Positions 1 through 7,778 of a DNA stretch of 64,000 nt are shown here, in pieces; the first letter of the stretch is position 1, and each line of letters starts with the position of its first letter. This DNA is from Parapedobacter pyrenivorans_A (GTDB taxonomy: Bacteria; Bacteroidota; Bacteroidia; Sphingobacteriales; Sphingobacteriaceae), in contig NZ_JBHEUZ010000001.1 in NCBI RefSeq assembly GCF_041925275.1, forward strand, positions 124,001 to 188,000, written 5' to 3'. A program made the translations under genes and the position numbers. Below the pieces are notes generated by a model. It searched no databases, had not been told where the DNA came from, and worked only from the letters and a program-made list of their open reading frames with translations.

Positions 1-567
1 GCTGGTATGGGTGCGTTGGTCGTGGCAGTGATGTCATGCAACCAACAGGGAACAAAGCCGGCTTCAGTTTCATCGACCGCGGACTCCACACAGGCAAACG
101 CAGAGAAAATCGTCTATGTCAACGTAGACACACTTCTTGAAAAATATGAATATTTCAAGGACATAAGGATCAAATTGGAAGACAAGGCGAAGAAAGCGCA
201 GGCGGACCTCCAATCACGGAGCAATGCTTTCCAGCGCGAGGTAGCGGATTACCAGCAGAAAGCAGCTACGATGAGCGCGTCTGACCGCCAAACCACAGAA
301 GAGCGCCTTGCCCGCAAACAAGATGAGCTCGCCCGCCACAACCAAAATGCAAGCACGTCATTCGCGCAGGAAGAAGCTTCCGAAAATGAAAAGCTGTATG
401 GGCGGATTACGGATTACCTGAAAAAACACGCGAAAGAAAACGGATTTAAATTCGTGCTCACATATTCTGCGGCGAGCCCGGGTGTACTATACGCCGACGA
501 AAGCCTCGAAATCACCGGTGAAGTATTGAGCGCCCTGAATGCGGAATACGCCAAAGAGAAAAAATAG
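1..567 (+). CDS. OmpH/Skp-like periplasmic chaperone lipoprotein (5' truncated)
   Basis: The frame is open to the left edge, so the true start may lie outside the window; the first visible ATG is at position 7. The visible N-terminus is a hydrophobic run ending in VMSC, which resembles a lipobox. After a Ser/Thr/Gln-rich linker comes a long charged helical stretch (about residues 35-130, rich in K, E, Q and A), typical of the coiled-coil arms of Skp/OmpH, then a closing segment around KFVLTYSAASPGVLYAD that resembles the conserved OmpH C-terminus. Family members hold unfolded outer-membrane proteins in the periplasm. A lipid-anchored form is common in Bacteroidota. A strong intrinsic terminator follows about 23 nt after the stop. 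The family is clear; the precise role and the start are not. Confidence 0.75.
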   Translation, partial: AGMGALVVAVMSCNQQGTKPASVSSTADSTQANAEKIVYVNVDTLLEKYEYFKDIRIKLEDKAKKAQADLQSRSNAFQREVADYQQKAATMSASDRQTTEERLARKQDELARHNQNASTSFAQEEASENEKLYGRITDYLKKHAKENGFKFVLTYSAASPGVLYADESLEITGEVLSALNAEYAKEKK

Positions 568-589
568 TGAAAAACAATGCGAAAGCCAG

Positions 590-617
590 AGCTGCCTATA
601 CGGCAGCTTTTTTTTTT
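590..617 (+). terminator. Rho-independent terminator after the OmpH-like gene
   Basis: A perfect 7-bp stem (AGCTGCC / GGCAGCT, 590-596 and 602-608) with a 5-nt loop is followed by an uninterrupted run of T to 617. It separates the OmpH-like gene from corA. Confidence 0.9.
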
Positions 618-683
618 GCCAAGTTTTTTTTCGACATTCGATTCATCTAATTATTCATCCAATTAATGATTCACTGACAAGCC

Positions 684-1586
684 ATGATTCAGTTGCTGGC
701 ATCCAAGAACCAAAATGGATTCGATTGGGTCGACTTATCCGCTCCGACTGATGAGGAAATCAGGCACGTAGCCGAGCAGTATGCCCTGCACGAGGCATCT
801 ATCAAAGACTGCATGCAGCCCGACCACCTTCCGAAATATGAACTGTTTGATAACTATACATTTGTGATTCTGAGGGTGTTTGCCACCGATCATACCCACG
901 AGGCCGATACCATACAGGAACTGACCAATAAGGTTTCCATATTCTTCACCGAAAACTACCTCATTACGGTGCATCGCGCTGAGGGAGATCTGATCGATCT
1001 GGTTAAAGCCAAACGTATCGACACAGGCAGATGTGATTCGACATTTCACCTGCTCAATTCATTAATCCGCGAGTCGATACTAACCTTTGAACAACCGGGC
1101 ATAAAACTGTCCGAATCATTGGATTATTACGAAGAGCGCGTATTTCTGCGGCAACGGAAGTCGCCGATACTCCGTGGACTATATTTTGTGAAACGTAAGA
1201 TCGATGTCATCCGCAGGCTGATGCTCCTGTCGTACGAGATTATCGACAACCTCGATTCAAAAGAACACAGCGATGTCTATAGCCGTGATTTGCGCGATCT
1301 GTATATCCGTACGCAGACCCTCTTCGACAACCTATCGGAAAATACAGCACAATTACTGTCCATCTACTTCTCGATCGCCTCGCAACGCACCAATGAGACC
1401 ATGCGGATACTGACTGTCTTTTCGGTATTCTTTATGCCGCTCACATTTATCGTAGGTATCTACGGGATGAATTTCAGGTTTATGCCCGAGCTAAACTGGC
1501 CTTATGGTTATCCGGCCGTGATGTTATCCATGGCCGGCATTTCAATAGGCATTTATTTCTGGTTCAAGCGTAAAGGGTGGCTATGA
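684..1586 (+). CDS. corA: CorA-family magnesium/divalent cation transporter
   Basis: This 300-residue protein has the CorA plan: a long cytoplasmic N-terminal domain, a long helix, and two C-terminal membrane segments. The first membrane segment (about residues 243-263) ends with the family signature YGMNF, the pore-entry GMN motif, and the second ends at the C-terminus in FKRKGWL. CorA pentamers move Mg2+ (also Co2+ or Ni2+) across the inner membrane. The ATG at 684 is the first in frame with homologous sequence; no Shine-Dalgarno is visible, as usual in Bacteroidota. The gene is preceded by a terminator, so it is likely monocistronic. Its 3' end overlaps the convergent tsaB gene by 6 nt. 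Confidence 0.93.
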   Translation: MIQLLASKNQNGFDWVDLSAPTDEEIRHVAEQYALHEASIKDCMQPDHLPKYELFDNYTFVILRVFATDHTHEADTIQELTNKVSIFFTENYLITVHRAEGDLIDLVKAKRIDTGRCDSTFHLLNSLIRESILTFEQPGIKLSESLDYYEERVFLRQRKSPILRGLYFVKRKIDVIRRLMLLSYEIIDNLDSKEHSDVYSRDLRDLYIRTQTLFDNLSENTAQLLSIYFSIASQRTNETMRILTVFSVFFMPLTFIVGIYGMNFRFMPELNWPYGYPAVMLSMAGISIGIYFWFKRKGWL

Positions 1587-2294
1587 GGATCGTCCCGCCT
1601 TTTTGGGCGTGGTAGCCACGAAATCTTTCAGGTAGTAAGGCTCGAAGTACGCTACATCGGCAAACTCCTCCGCCAAGAATGCCTGGTAGGCCGGTAGGCT
1701 GAAGTGCGCAGCCGAATTTCTAAATCCTGCAACCACCTCGACCTGCTCATTAGCAACAAATAATGCATCCAACTTATCCGCGCCGCTCCCAAAAAGGATT
1801 ATCCGTTGGCCAGCATCGAGATATCCAAACGACTGTGCGTCGATGATGGCAGCGGCCGGGGATGAAATGGGTTGAAGCTGACCGTCATAAACAGCGGTAA
1901 ACACCTCCATTCTGCGTGCATCTACCATCGGGCATAACTTCGCGTTCCCTGCAATCGGGCTATAATTGGCAATAAATCCCGCGGTCATCCCTTCGAGGGT
2001 GTCAATGCCAATAAGCGGCAAATCGGCAGCGTAACATAGACCTTTGGCCGTGGAAACACCGATACGTAACCCGGTATAAGAGCCCGGACCTTTGCTTACG
2101 GCCACGGCCGACAAGTTGCCGAACGAGAGCCCGGTTTTCTGCAGGAGCTCCGTTACCAAAAGTGTGAGCCGCGACGCATGTACATTCGGCTCGTCGAGAT
2201 CGATAAACGCGACTGTTTCGCCATTGGCCGACAGGGCCACCGAACACACTTGGGTGGCGGTCTCGATCTGTAAAATGTAATGGGTGGACGTCAT
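1581..2294 (-). CDS. tsaB: tRNA N6-threonylcarbamoyladenosine modification protein TsaB
   Basis: TsaB is an inactive paralogue of TsaD that pairs with it in making the universal t6A37 modification of ANN-decoding tRNAs. The N-terminus (ILQIETATQVCSVAL) and the following segment VSKGPGSYTGLRIG are the typical ASKHA-fold blocks of TsaB. At 237 residues it has the usual length. It is the last gene of a minus-strand group rpmH-rnpA-yidD-tsaB, 44 nt after the yidD stop, so it is probably cotranscribed with translation-related genes. Its partner tsaD is also in this window, about 34 kb away. The stop codon lies inside the end of convergent corA. Confidence 0.92.
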   Translation of the reverse strand: MTSTHYILQIETATQVCSVALSANGETVAFIDLDEPNVHASRLTLLVTELLQKTGLSFGNLSAVAVSKGPGSYTGLRIGVSTAKGLCYAADLPLIGIDTLEGMTAGFIANYSPIAGNAKLCPMVDARRMEVFTAVYDGQLQPISSPAAAIIDAQSFGYLDAGQRIILFGSGADKLDALFVANEQVEVVAGFRNSAAHFSLPAYQAFLAEEFADVAYFEPYYLKDFVATTPKKAGRSS

Positions 2295-2338
2295 GGGCGG
2301 TAAAGTTAACGATTTTTATCGGTGGCCAACGGGCGGGC

Positions 2339-2596
2339 TCAGGGCACGGGGTCGTGGCCATGGCCGCCCCACGGATGGCAACGGGCAATCCGCTTCGCTG
2401 CGAGCCACCCACCCTTGAACGGCCCATGCTTACGGATGGCTTCGATGGCATATTGGGAACAGGTAGGGGTGTAACGGCAGGAAGCGCCCAACATGGGCGA
2501 AAGCAGCAGTTGGTACCCTCGGATCAGCAAAAGGAAAATGCCCTTGATTGCAGCCTTAACTACGTGGTCCCAAATGTAACGCAGCACATTCATCAC
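2339..2596 (-). CDS. yidD: Membrane protein insertion efficiency factor YidD
   Basis: An 85-residue YidD (DUF37) protein. The signature block GYQLLLSPMLGASCRYTPTC, followed by SQYAIEAIRKHG and the Cys/His-containing RCHPWGGHG end, is diagnostic. YidD aids YidC-dependent insertion of inner-membrane proteins and has an amphipathic N-terminal helix. The start codon overlaps the rnpA stop by 4 nt, indicating translational coupling. The conserved rpmH-rnpA-yidD order matches many bacteria; here yidC does not follow and tsaB does. Confidence 0.95.
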   Translation of the reverse strand: MMNVLRYIWDHVVKAAIKGIFLLLIRGYQLLLSPMLGASCRYTPTCSQYAIEAIRKHGPFKGGWLAAKRIARCHPWGGHGHDPVP

Positions 2597-2970
2597 GCCT
2601 CACCGTGTAATTTCTTCAATACGGCGGCCATCCGTTCGCTCATAAAGGAAAAGTCCAACAGCTCGCCGCCCACGTATTGAATAGCGATTGCGAGCCCATA
2701 CGGCTTCCCTTCCAAAGCGGGATACAGCAGCGCGCCTTTCTGTTGCCGGTAGCTTTCCCGCATGCGGCGCTTCAGCAGGTTTCGGTGGACAGCATGCCGG
2801 AAGCGGCGTTTGGAAGCAGACAGCAATACTTGCACCGTTGGCGCCCCCTCCACTTGCATGAACACAACCCGGTAAGGATAAATAAAAAAAGAAGAACCCT
2901 TGTGGAAAAGGTCATCGATCAACCTTTTACTACACAATCGCTCTTCCTTTGAGAATGTTTTTCTTTTCAT
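2593..2970 (-). CDS. rnpA: Ribonuclease P protein component
   Basis: This is the basic protein subunit of RNase P, which removes tRNA 5' leaders together with the RNase P RNA. The N-terminal KEERLCSKRLIDDLFHKGSS and the central RNP-like segment with basic KRRFRHAVHRNLLKRRMRE are characteristic. I placed the start at ATG 2970 because the family usually begins M-K-x-TF-KEERL; in-frame ATGs also exist at 2973 and 2982, four residues further upstream. The product is then 125 residues. It lies 68 nt downstream of rpmH and overlaps yidD by 4 nt. Confidence 0.93.
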   Translation of the reverse strand: MKRKTFSKEERLCSKRLIDDLFHKGSSFFIYPYRVVFMQVEGAPTVQVLLSASKRRFRHAVHRNLLKRRMRESYRQQKGALLYPALEGKPYGLAIAIQYVGGELLDFSFMSERMAAVLKKLHGEA

Positions 2971-3038
2971 CATCGATGACATACCCCCGTATCCGGCTGA
3001 AAGCCCCGGGTGCGAGCGGTCACCGGCAATGTAGACGC

Positions 3039-3197
3039 CTAGGCTTTGTGGCGACCTTCGTCTGATACCGAAAGGCGTTTCCGCCCTTTTGCCCGTCTTG
3101 CGGCCAATACGCGACGGCCATTGGCAGAGCTCATGCGCTCCCTAAACCCATGCTTATTCCTTCTTTTCCGTTGCGACGGCTGAAATGTTCTCTTCAT
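3039..3197 (-). CDS. rpmH: 50S ribosomal protein L34
   Basis: Translating the minus strand from ATG 3197 to TAG 3039 gives 52 residues beginning MKRTFQPSQRKRRNKHGFRE, the near-invariant L34 start, then MSSANGRRVLAARRAKGRKR and a short tail. L34 is a very basic protein of the large ribosomal subunit. The family is usually 44-52 residues long, so this is complete. It is the first gene of the rpmH-rnpA-yidD-tsaB group and has a well-formed promoter 45 nt upstream. Confidence 0.97.
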   Translation of the reverse strand: MKRTFQPSQRKRRNKHGFRERMSSANGRRVLAARRAKGRKRLSVSDEGRHKA

Positions 3198-3241
3198 GAC
3201 GCTTGATATCTTTTTTTATTGTTATCTCAAAAATGAAAGCG

Positions 3242-3273
3242 CAAATGTACGGGTAAATCGGATAATTATCAAA
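3242..3273 (-). promoter_or_regulatory. Bacteroidota-type promoter of rpmH operon
   Basis: On the minus strand TTTG (3273-3270) lies exactly 20 nt before TACATTTG (3249-3242), matching the sigma-ABfr consensus TTTG ... TAnnTTTG. The predicted RNA start is near 3236, giving a leader of about 40 nt to the rpmH ATG. A second TAnnTTTG (TATATTTG, 3277-3270) overlaps the upstream box. Confidence 0.8.
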
Positions 3274-3336
3274 TATATGTGGGTAATTATTTCATCCGAA
3301 AACCACCAGACATTGATATGGCAGGTTTCATCCCGA

Positions 3337-4167
3337 TTACTTTTCCTTTTTCGGCCGATGAGCGCTCGGTTTCAATTCGACGACCGCACTGATCGGCAGG
3401 TGGTCGGAAAGTTCCACCCGATGGGTGGTCGAAGCCCCTACGTCCCACCTATCTTTTGGGTAACAGAAAATATAATCGATTGTATTGCGCGGCGCACTGG
3501 CAGGCACGGTGGGTGCCAAGTCGGATACCGTTTTCCAAGCGGCCATCCCCTCGCCAATCTCTTTGGCATCTGGCCTTGCGTTGAAATCGCCGGCTACGAT
3601 AACCGGATAGGGACGGTTCAACAATACGCCGTTCAATTTTTCGACCTGCACCTGCCGCTCGTCGGTATGGGTGTAATCCAGATGTGTACTTGCAAAAGTG
3701 ATGTATTCGCCCTCCCGGTATTCGACATCGGCGACCAATACGGCCCGTTGCTCCTTCCCGTTTACGGTCTTTGGCAAATAAATACGTTCCACCTTGGCCA
3801 ACGGATATTTTGACAGGATCGCAATCCCGTAATATCCCCCGGCATACGGAATGGTTTTGCCGTATGCTGGGATCATTCCTGTACGGAACGCCAATTCCGT
3901 GGCGAAATCTTTGCCGTGCTGCGCCGGTGCCCGGTCACGGTAGGTACGGCAATCGACCTCTTGCAATGCCACGATATCGGGATCTTCTGCGGCGATGAAA
4001 GCAGCCAACTCTTCCAACGATGCGAGCTCGCCGAAGCGTAGGTTGTAAGAAAGGACCTTCAGCCGGGCGGTCGAGTCCGCAGTGGGGATACCTTCGGCCC
4101 GGGCGTATGCATAAACGCCCACGGCAAACAACAAACACAGGGAAAGGGTTTTGATATATCTCATCAT
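3337..4167 (-). CDS. Endonuclease/exonuclease/phosphatase (EEP) family protein, exported
   Basis: This 276-residue protein starts with a signal peptide (MRYIKTLSLCLLFAVGVYAYA) and has the EEP fold motifs in order: LSYNLRFG, DIVALQEVD (metal-binding Glu), STHLDYTH, VAGDFNARP (catalytic Asp/Asn) and SDHLPI (catalytic His). Members hydrolyse phosphodiester or phosphomonoester bonds with Mg2+; substrates range from DNA to phospholipids and inositol phosphates. Export makes a role on an extracellular or periplasmic phosphoester more likely than DNA repair, but the substrate cannot be read from the sequence. Two adjacent ATGs (4167, 4164) could start it. The upstream region contains a long inverted repeat. 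Confidence 0.88.
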   Translation of the reverse strand: MMRYIKTLSLCLLFAVGVYAYARAEGIPTADSTARLKVLSYNLRFGELASLEELAAFIAAEDPDIVALQEVDCRTYRDRAPAQHGKDFATELAFRTGMIPAYGKTIPYAGGYYGIAILSKYPLAKVERIYLPKTVNGKEQRAVLVADVEYREGEYITFASTHLDYTHTDERQVQVEKLNGVLLNRPYPVIVAGDFNARPDAKEIGEGMAAWKTVSDLAPTVPASAPRNTIDYIFCYPKDRWDVGASTTHRVELSDHLPISAVVELKPSAHRPKKEK

Positions 4168-4205
4168 CTATAAATTTCTATTCACGTTCCAATCGATGTA
4201 AAGAA

Positions 4206-4262
4206 ACGGAAAACTCCCCGTTTTCAAAACCGATTTCGGCTTTAATCCGGGTGGTTTTCCGT
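4206..4262. repeat. Structured intergenic inverted repeat between EEP gene and chaN-like gene
   Basis: ACGGAAAAC (4206-4214) and GTTTTCCGT (4254-4262) are perfect 9-bp complements enclosing 39 nt. A smaller GTTTT-C-AAAAC dyad sits inside. Read on the minus strand, the hairpin is followed by a T-rich stretch about 35 nt before the EEP start, so it could be a leader structure. No known RNA family was recognised. Confidence 0.5.
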
Positions 4263-4317
4263 AGCTAAGTCAATACGACCATTCAAACTTATGCAGGCGC
4301 TAACTGCTAACTATACA

Positions 4318-4346
4318 TTGCATGCAAAATGATTTTTCTAAGTTTG
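4318..4346 (+). promoter_or_regulatory. Promoter directly in front of the ChaN-like gene
   Basis: TTG (4318-4320), an 18-nt spacer, then TAAGTTTG (4339-4346), a full match to TAnnTTTG. The -7 element ends only 4 nt before the ATG at 4351, so the transcript would start at about that codon. Confidence 0.65.
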
Positions 4347-4350
4347 CGGT

Positions 4351-5238
4351 ATGAACATCATGAAACCCACCCTGTTTTGCGTTGCGCTGTTTATTCAGCT
4401 TGGCACGCTATCCGCCCAAGTGGACGACTCACTGTACACCATATATGACACCCAGAAAAAAACGGAAATCACGCTACAGGAATTGGCCAACGCGCTTGGC
4501 GAAGTCGATGTTGCGTTCTTCGGCGAAGAACACAACGATTCAGTAGCCCATGTTTTGCAATATGAATTACTAAAAGCGATGAATGAGCGGTACGACGGTA
4601 TGGCGCTTTCGATGGAAATGTTCGTTAGCGACGACCAACTGGTACTGAACGAATATTTGGCCGATCTCATTACGGAACAGAACCTCAGCAAGGATGCGGT
4701 GCTATGGGCCAACTATGACGATTACCGCCCCCTAGTGGAATACGCCAAGGAAGAAGGAATCCCCGTATTGGCGGCGAACGCCCCAAGCCGGTATACCAAC
4801 CGTGTGACCCGGGCAGGGCTGGGGAGTTTGGAGGTGTTGGACAAACCGGCCAAACGCCTGCTTGCCCCCCTACCCATAGACACGCTCACCGGCCGTTACC
4901 ATGAGAAGTTTGCCGGCCTGATGGGCGGCCACGAGGGAATGGGCAGCATGAAAATATACCAGAGCCAGAATCTTTGGGACGCTACGATGGCTTACCGGAT
5001 AAGCAGGTTCTCCAAGGAAAAAAACGTAAGGAAAATCCTCCATCTCAACGGCCGGTTCCACAGCGACGAGCATTTGGGCACGGTGGCACACCTGCGTACG
5101 TATGTACCGCGACGAACATCCATTGCCAATATTTCTTGTTTCCCCGATGAGCGCTTCGACCAACCCGACTGGGCGTCATTCGCCCACCTTGGGGATTTTA
5201 TCATCCTTACCAACCCGGCAACACCCAAGACATTTTAA
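4351..5238 (+). CDS. ChaN-family haem-binding/iron-regulated protein, exported
   Basis: The 295-residue product has a signal peptide (KPTLFCVALFIQLGTLSA) and ChaN/DUF399 motifs: FFGEEHNDSVAH near residue 55, SMEMF, then HLNGRFHSDEHLGT near the end. ChaN proteins are surface or outer-membrane haem-binding proteins linked to iron acquisition, with His residues in this last block implicated in haem contact. No lipobox cysteine is seen, so it is probably periplasmic. Two in-frame ATGs (4351, 4360) are possible; the promoter ends 4 nt before the first, so the second fits better if a short leader is needed. A hairpin terminator follows the stop directly. Confidence 0.83.
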   Translation: MNIMKPTLFCVALFIQLGTLSAQVDDSLYTIYDTQKKTEITLQELANALGEVDVAFFGEEHNDSVAHVLQYELLKAMNERYDGMALSMEMFVSDDQLVLNEYLADLITEQNLSKDAVLWANYDDYRPLVEYAKEEGIPVLAANAPSRYTNRVTRAGLGSLEVLDKPAKRLLAPLPIDTLTGRYHEKFAGLMGGHEGMGSMKIYQSQNLWDATMAYRISRFSKEKNVRKILHLNGRFHSDEHLGTVAHLRTYVPRRTSIANISCFPDERFDQPDWASFAHLGDFIILTNPATPKTF

Positions 5239-5275
5239 AGGGGCGTTTACACGCCCCTTTCTTTGGTTTTTAACT
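5237..5275 (+). terminator. Terminator after the ChaN-like gene
   Basis: A perfect 9-bp stem AAAGGGGCG / CGCCCCTTT (5237-5245, 5252-5260) with a 6-nt loop begins inside the stop codon and is followed by T-rich sequence on the plus strand. It could also work weakly for convergent mscL. Confidence 0.8.
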
Positions 5276-5280
5276 ACTTT

Positions 5281-5691
5281 TTACTGTTTTGCCCTCAAGA
5301 GATCCCTGATTTCGGTGAGCAGCACTTCTTCTTTCGAGGGTTCGGGCGCCGCCGCCGGTGGTTCCTCCTCCTTCCGTTTCAGGGAATTGAGACCTTTGAT
5401 TACGAGAAAAATACAGAACGCAATGATCAGGAATTCGATGACGACATTGATGAAATTGCCATAGGCTATGGCGGTTTCGGCAATTCCGTTGGCTTCATCT
5501 CCCGATTGGATCACATATTTCATTTCTGAGAAATCGATGCCTCCCGTTAGGAAACCGATGGGGGGCATGATCACATCATTGACCAACGAGGTAACGATTT
5601 TGCCAAAGGCCCCGCCGATGACCACACCGACAGCAAGGTCTACCACACTGCCGCGCATGGCAAATTCCTTGAATTCTTTCATAAATCCCAT
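5281..5691 (-). CDS. mscL: Large-conductance mechanosensitive channel MscL
   Basis: MscL forms a homopentameric inner-membrane pore that opens under membrane tension to protect cells from osmotic downshock. The N-terminal amphipathic helix and first membrane segment (FKEFAMRGSVVDLAVGVVIG) are nearly invariant in the family. A second membrane helix (about residues 80-105) and a charged C-terminal helical bundle follow, with a Pro/Ala-rich linker (PPAAAPEP). Length (136) is normal. The start ATG 5691 gives MGFMKEF; a second ATG three codons on is also possible. It is convergent with the ChaN-like gene. Confidence 0.96.
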   Translation of the reverse strand: MGFMKEFKEFAMRGSVVDLAVGVVIGGAFGKIVTSLVNDVIMPPIGFLTGGIDFSEMKYVIQSGDEANGIAETAIAYGNFINVVIEFLIIAFCIFLVIKGLNSLKRKEEEPPAAAPEPSKEEVLLTEIRDLLRAKQ

Positions 5692-5849
5692 AAAACAATA
5701 AGGTTAATTTGTTAATTAATATTTCTCAACGTCTAATTTGGAAATTTTAAACGGCTAAACAAATTTTTTTTTTCATCTTTTGGGCATATTGTTTCCGGCC
5801 GCTTATCATTAAATTTAATCTAAAACACTGTAGCAATTATATTTTAACT

Positions 5850-5857
5850 TATATTTG
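5850..5857 (+). promoter_or_regulatory. Putative -7 element for response-regulator gene
   Basis: TATATTTG matches TAnnTTTG; a clear TTG box is not present at the expected distance (CTG instead). A small hairpin (ATGCC / GGCAT, 5891-5909) lies in the leader before the start codon at 5929. Confidence 0.45.
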
Positions 5858-5928
5858 CATTAGTTACGTAGCTTACTTATGAAAAACCAAATGCCTGGAT
5901 AGGGGGCATCTATGATAAACATTAACAA

Positions 5929-6570
5929 ATGACAGAGATATTGATAGCAGATGATCATGGAATCGTTAGGCTGGGTACATCGATCGTGGTGAAAGAGGCA
6001 TTGCCGCTTGCACGGGTCACCCAGGCTGAAGACTTTGATGAGATGGTCAACCTGTTATCTGAAAAGCCCTACGATTTGGTACTGCTCGATATCAATATGC
6101 CCGGAGGCAACAATATCAAAATGATCGAAAAGGTACTGGTTATCCAGCCGAACATCAAGATCTTGGTCTTTTCATCCTATGATGAAACACTCTATGCACT
6201 ACGTTACCTCCAAGCGGGCGCCGCGGGCTACCTCAATAAAAACACGTCAAAAGCAGACTTGAAAGAGGCCATCCTTTCCGTCATCCAGCGCGGCAAATAC
6301 ATGAGCCCCGAAGTTCGCGAACTGTATTACAACACGCTCACGATGGGTAAGTCCATACTGAAGGCAGACAATCCCTTAAACCACCTTTCCAACCGGGAGG
6401 TCGATGTGGCGAAATACCTCGTGCAGGGGTTGGGCATCATGGATGTTTCCAAAGCATTGAACCTCAGCACGTCTACAGTAAGCACCTATAAGACGCGGAT
6501 TTTCGAAAAACTCCAGGTGGAAAACATCGCGGAACTGATTGAAAAGTTCCGTTTACATTCGGGTGCATAA
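5929..6570 (+). CDS. NarL/FixJ-type response regulator (REC-HTH), orphan
   Basis: The 213-residue product has an N-terminal receiver with acidic D8-D9, phosphoacceptor D54 (LLDINMPGG), S82 in the switch position and K104, then a C-terminal LuxR-type helix-turn-helix (about 150-207) containing LSNREVDVAKYLVQG and STSTVSTYKTRIFEKL. Such proteins bind DNA as dimers after phosphorylation by a histidine kinase. No kinase gene is next to it, so the partner is encoded elsewhere. The gene is followed within 4 nt by the convergent stop of the isomerase-like gene, with an 8-bp dyad covering both stops. Target genes cannot be inferred. Confidence 0.93.
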   Translation: MTEILIADDHGIVRLGTSIVVKEALPLARVTQAEDFDEMVNLLSEKPYDLVLLDINMPGGNNIKMIEKVLVIQPNIKILVFSSYDETLYALRYLQAGAAGYLNKNTSKADLKEAILSVIQRGKYMSPEVRELYYNTLTMGKSILKADNPLNHLSNREVDVAKYLVQGLGIMDVSKALNLSTSTVSTYKTRIFEKLQVENIAELIEKFRLHSGA

Positions 6571-6585
6571 GCTGTTACAGCTTAT
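6567..6585. repeat. Palindrome spanning two convergent stop codons
   Basis: ATAAGCTG (6567-6574), loop TTA, CAGCTTAT (6578-6585): a perfect 8-bp stem that contains the TAA of the response regulator and abuts the stop of the minus-strand isomerase-like gene. There is no T-run on either strand, so it is not a textbook terminator. Confidence 0.6.
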
Positions 6586-7717
6586 CAATGGTGGTAACCG
6601 GGATATCGCGCACCGCTGGCTGCACCAGCGCCGGACCGTTCCGGTACGCATAACCGAAGTCTTCCTGGAGTTCCCACACCATCGGTGCCAAAAACTTCAC
6701 AGCCGCTTCATATCCTTGTATAGTAGCCGCAAGGTTGCCGGTGTCCTTTGAGTTTTTGGCCTCGTTCTCGATTTCATAAGGACCGCTAAACCCTTTCGTT
6801 ACCAGCAGGTCGACAAATGCCCGCCAGTCCATGCTGTCCGAACCACCAAATCCAGGCAACATGGCTTCATAATGGTGTCGGTCCCAATCATTCGCGGGGA
6901 TCGCTACCCCCGCCCTTTCGGCCAGACCCGCATCCACGAGTTGCATGGGGTACATACCGCCCCAATCCGTGCGGGCATCGGTTTTCAGGTTACGCGTTGC
7001 TTTCACGTGGATGCGGTGTACGCGTGATATGTCGGTTTGCGCCATCACGTCGACCGGATCCGTGTGCTGCCATACATCGTGTGAAGGGTCGTATATCTCA
7101 CCATGTGCCGCGCTGGGTATAAGCGCATACATCAATTTGCGTGCGGCAAGCACCCCCGGCAGGTTGTTGTATGTTGCCGTATACGACGATGGACGCCATC
7201 CTTCCATTGGGCAATTCTCATATAATATGGTCACCCCCAGGTCTTCGGCGTACCGTATAATCGGCGCAAATACCCTTTTATATTCATCCAGGTTCTTTTG
7301 GAAACCATCGGCCTGCACGCCGAGTTCATGGTTGTAACCTACGAACGTCCCTACTTTCACATCATTGCCGTCACCCCCCAACAGGTGGGCTATCCGTATC
7401 AATTTAAGTAAATGGTTTTGGTTTTTTATACGTTCTCCAGGGTCCCCTCCGATCATGTTTTCGAAAGCGCCGAGCGACAACCGCAAGTTGGCCGTATTAA
7501 AACGATCGATCAGTGCTTTTGCCATATCCGCCGTAAAATGATCGTAGTCCAAATGCGTGGCGGTGTGATCCTGGCGGGTTCCGTCCCGACGGAAAACACA
7601 TAGGTCGACCCCCTGCGCACCGATTCTCAGGGTCGTATCCACCAATTCGGGTAACGTCAATTTTTCGAACGCGGAACTCATCACCCAGATGGGATTATTT
7701 CGTTTGTGAGCCTTCAT
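6575..7717 (-). CDS. Sugar phosphate isomerase/epimerase-like TIM-barrel protein
   Basis: The protein resembles the xylose-isomerase-like TIM-barrel superfamily (AP endonuclease 2 fold). Supporting segments are GAQGVDLCVF, VKVGTFVGYNH, TILYENCPMEGW (strand ending in a metal-ligand Glu), DPSHDVWQHTDP, RIHRIHVKATRN and PYEIENEAK. The alternating E, D, H and E residues at strand ends suggest a metal-dependent sugar or polyol isomerase/epimerase; substrate unknown. I chose ATG 7717 (380 residues, MKAHKRNNP); the frame is open to an ATG at 7750 but those 11 residues look non-conserved. It lies about 60 nt downstream of the T9SS gene pair on the same strand and might be cotranscribed. Confidence 0.8.
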   Translation of the reverse strand: MKAHKRNNPIWVMSSAFEKLTLPELVDTTLRIGAQGVDLCVFRRDGTRQDHTATHLDYDHFTADMAKALIDRFNTANLRLSLGAFENMIGGDPGERIKNQNHLLKLIRIAHLLGGDGNDVKVGTFVGYNHELGVQADGFQKNLDEYKRVFAPIIRYAEDLGVTILYENCPMEGWRPSSYTATYNNLPGVLAARKLMYALIPSAAHGEIYDPSHDVWQHTDPVDVMAQTDISRVHRIHVKATRNLKTDARTDWGGMYPMQLVDAGLAERAGVAIPANDWDRHHYEAMLPGFGGSDSMDWRAFVDLLVTKGFSGPYEIENEAKNSKDTGNLAATIQGYEAAVKFLAPMVWELQEDFGYAYRNGPALVQPAVRDIPVTTIDKL

Positions 7718-7778
7718 TTCATCATACGTTTGCTTGCAGCGATAATACAAAAAATAAAAGAGATGGTAAAGCTGCAGG

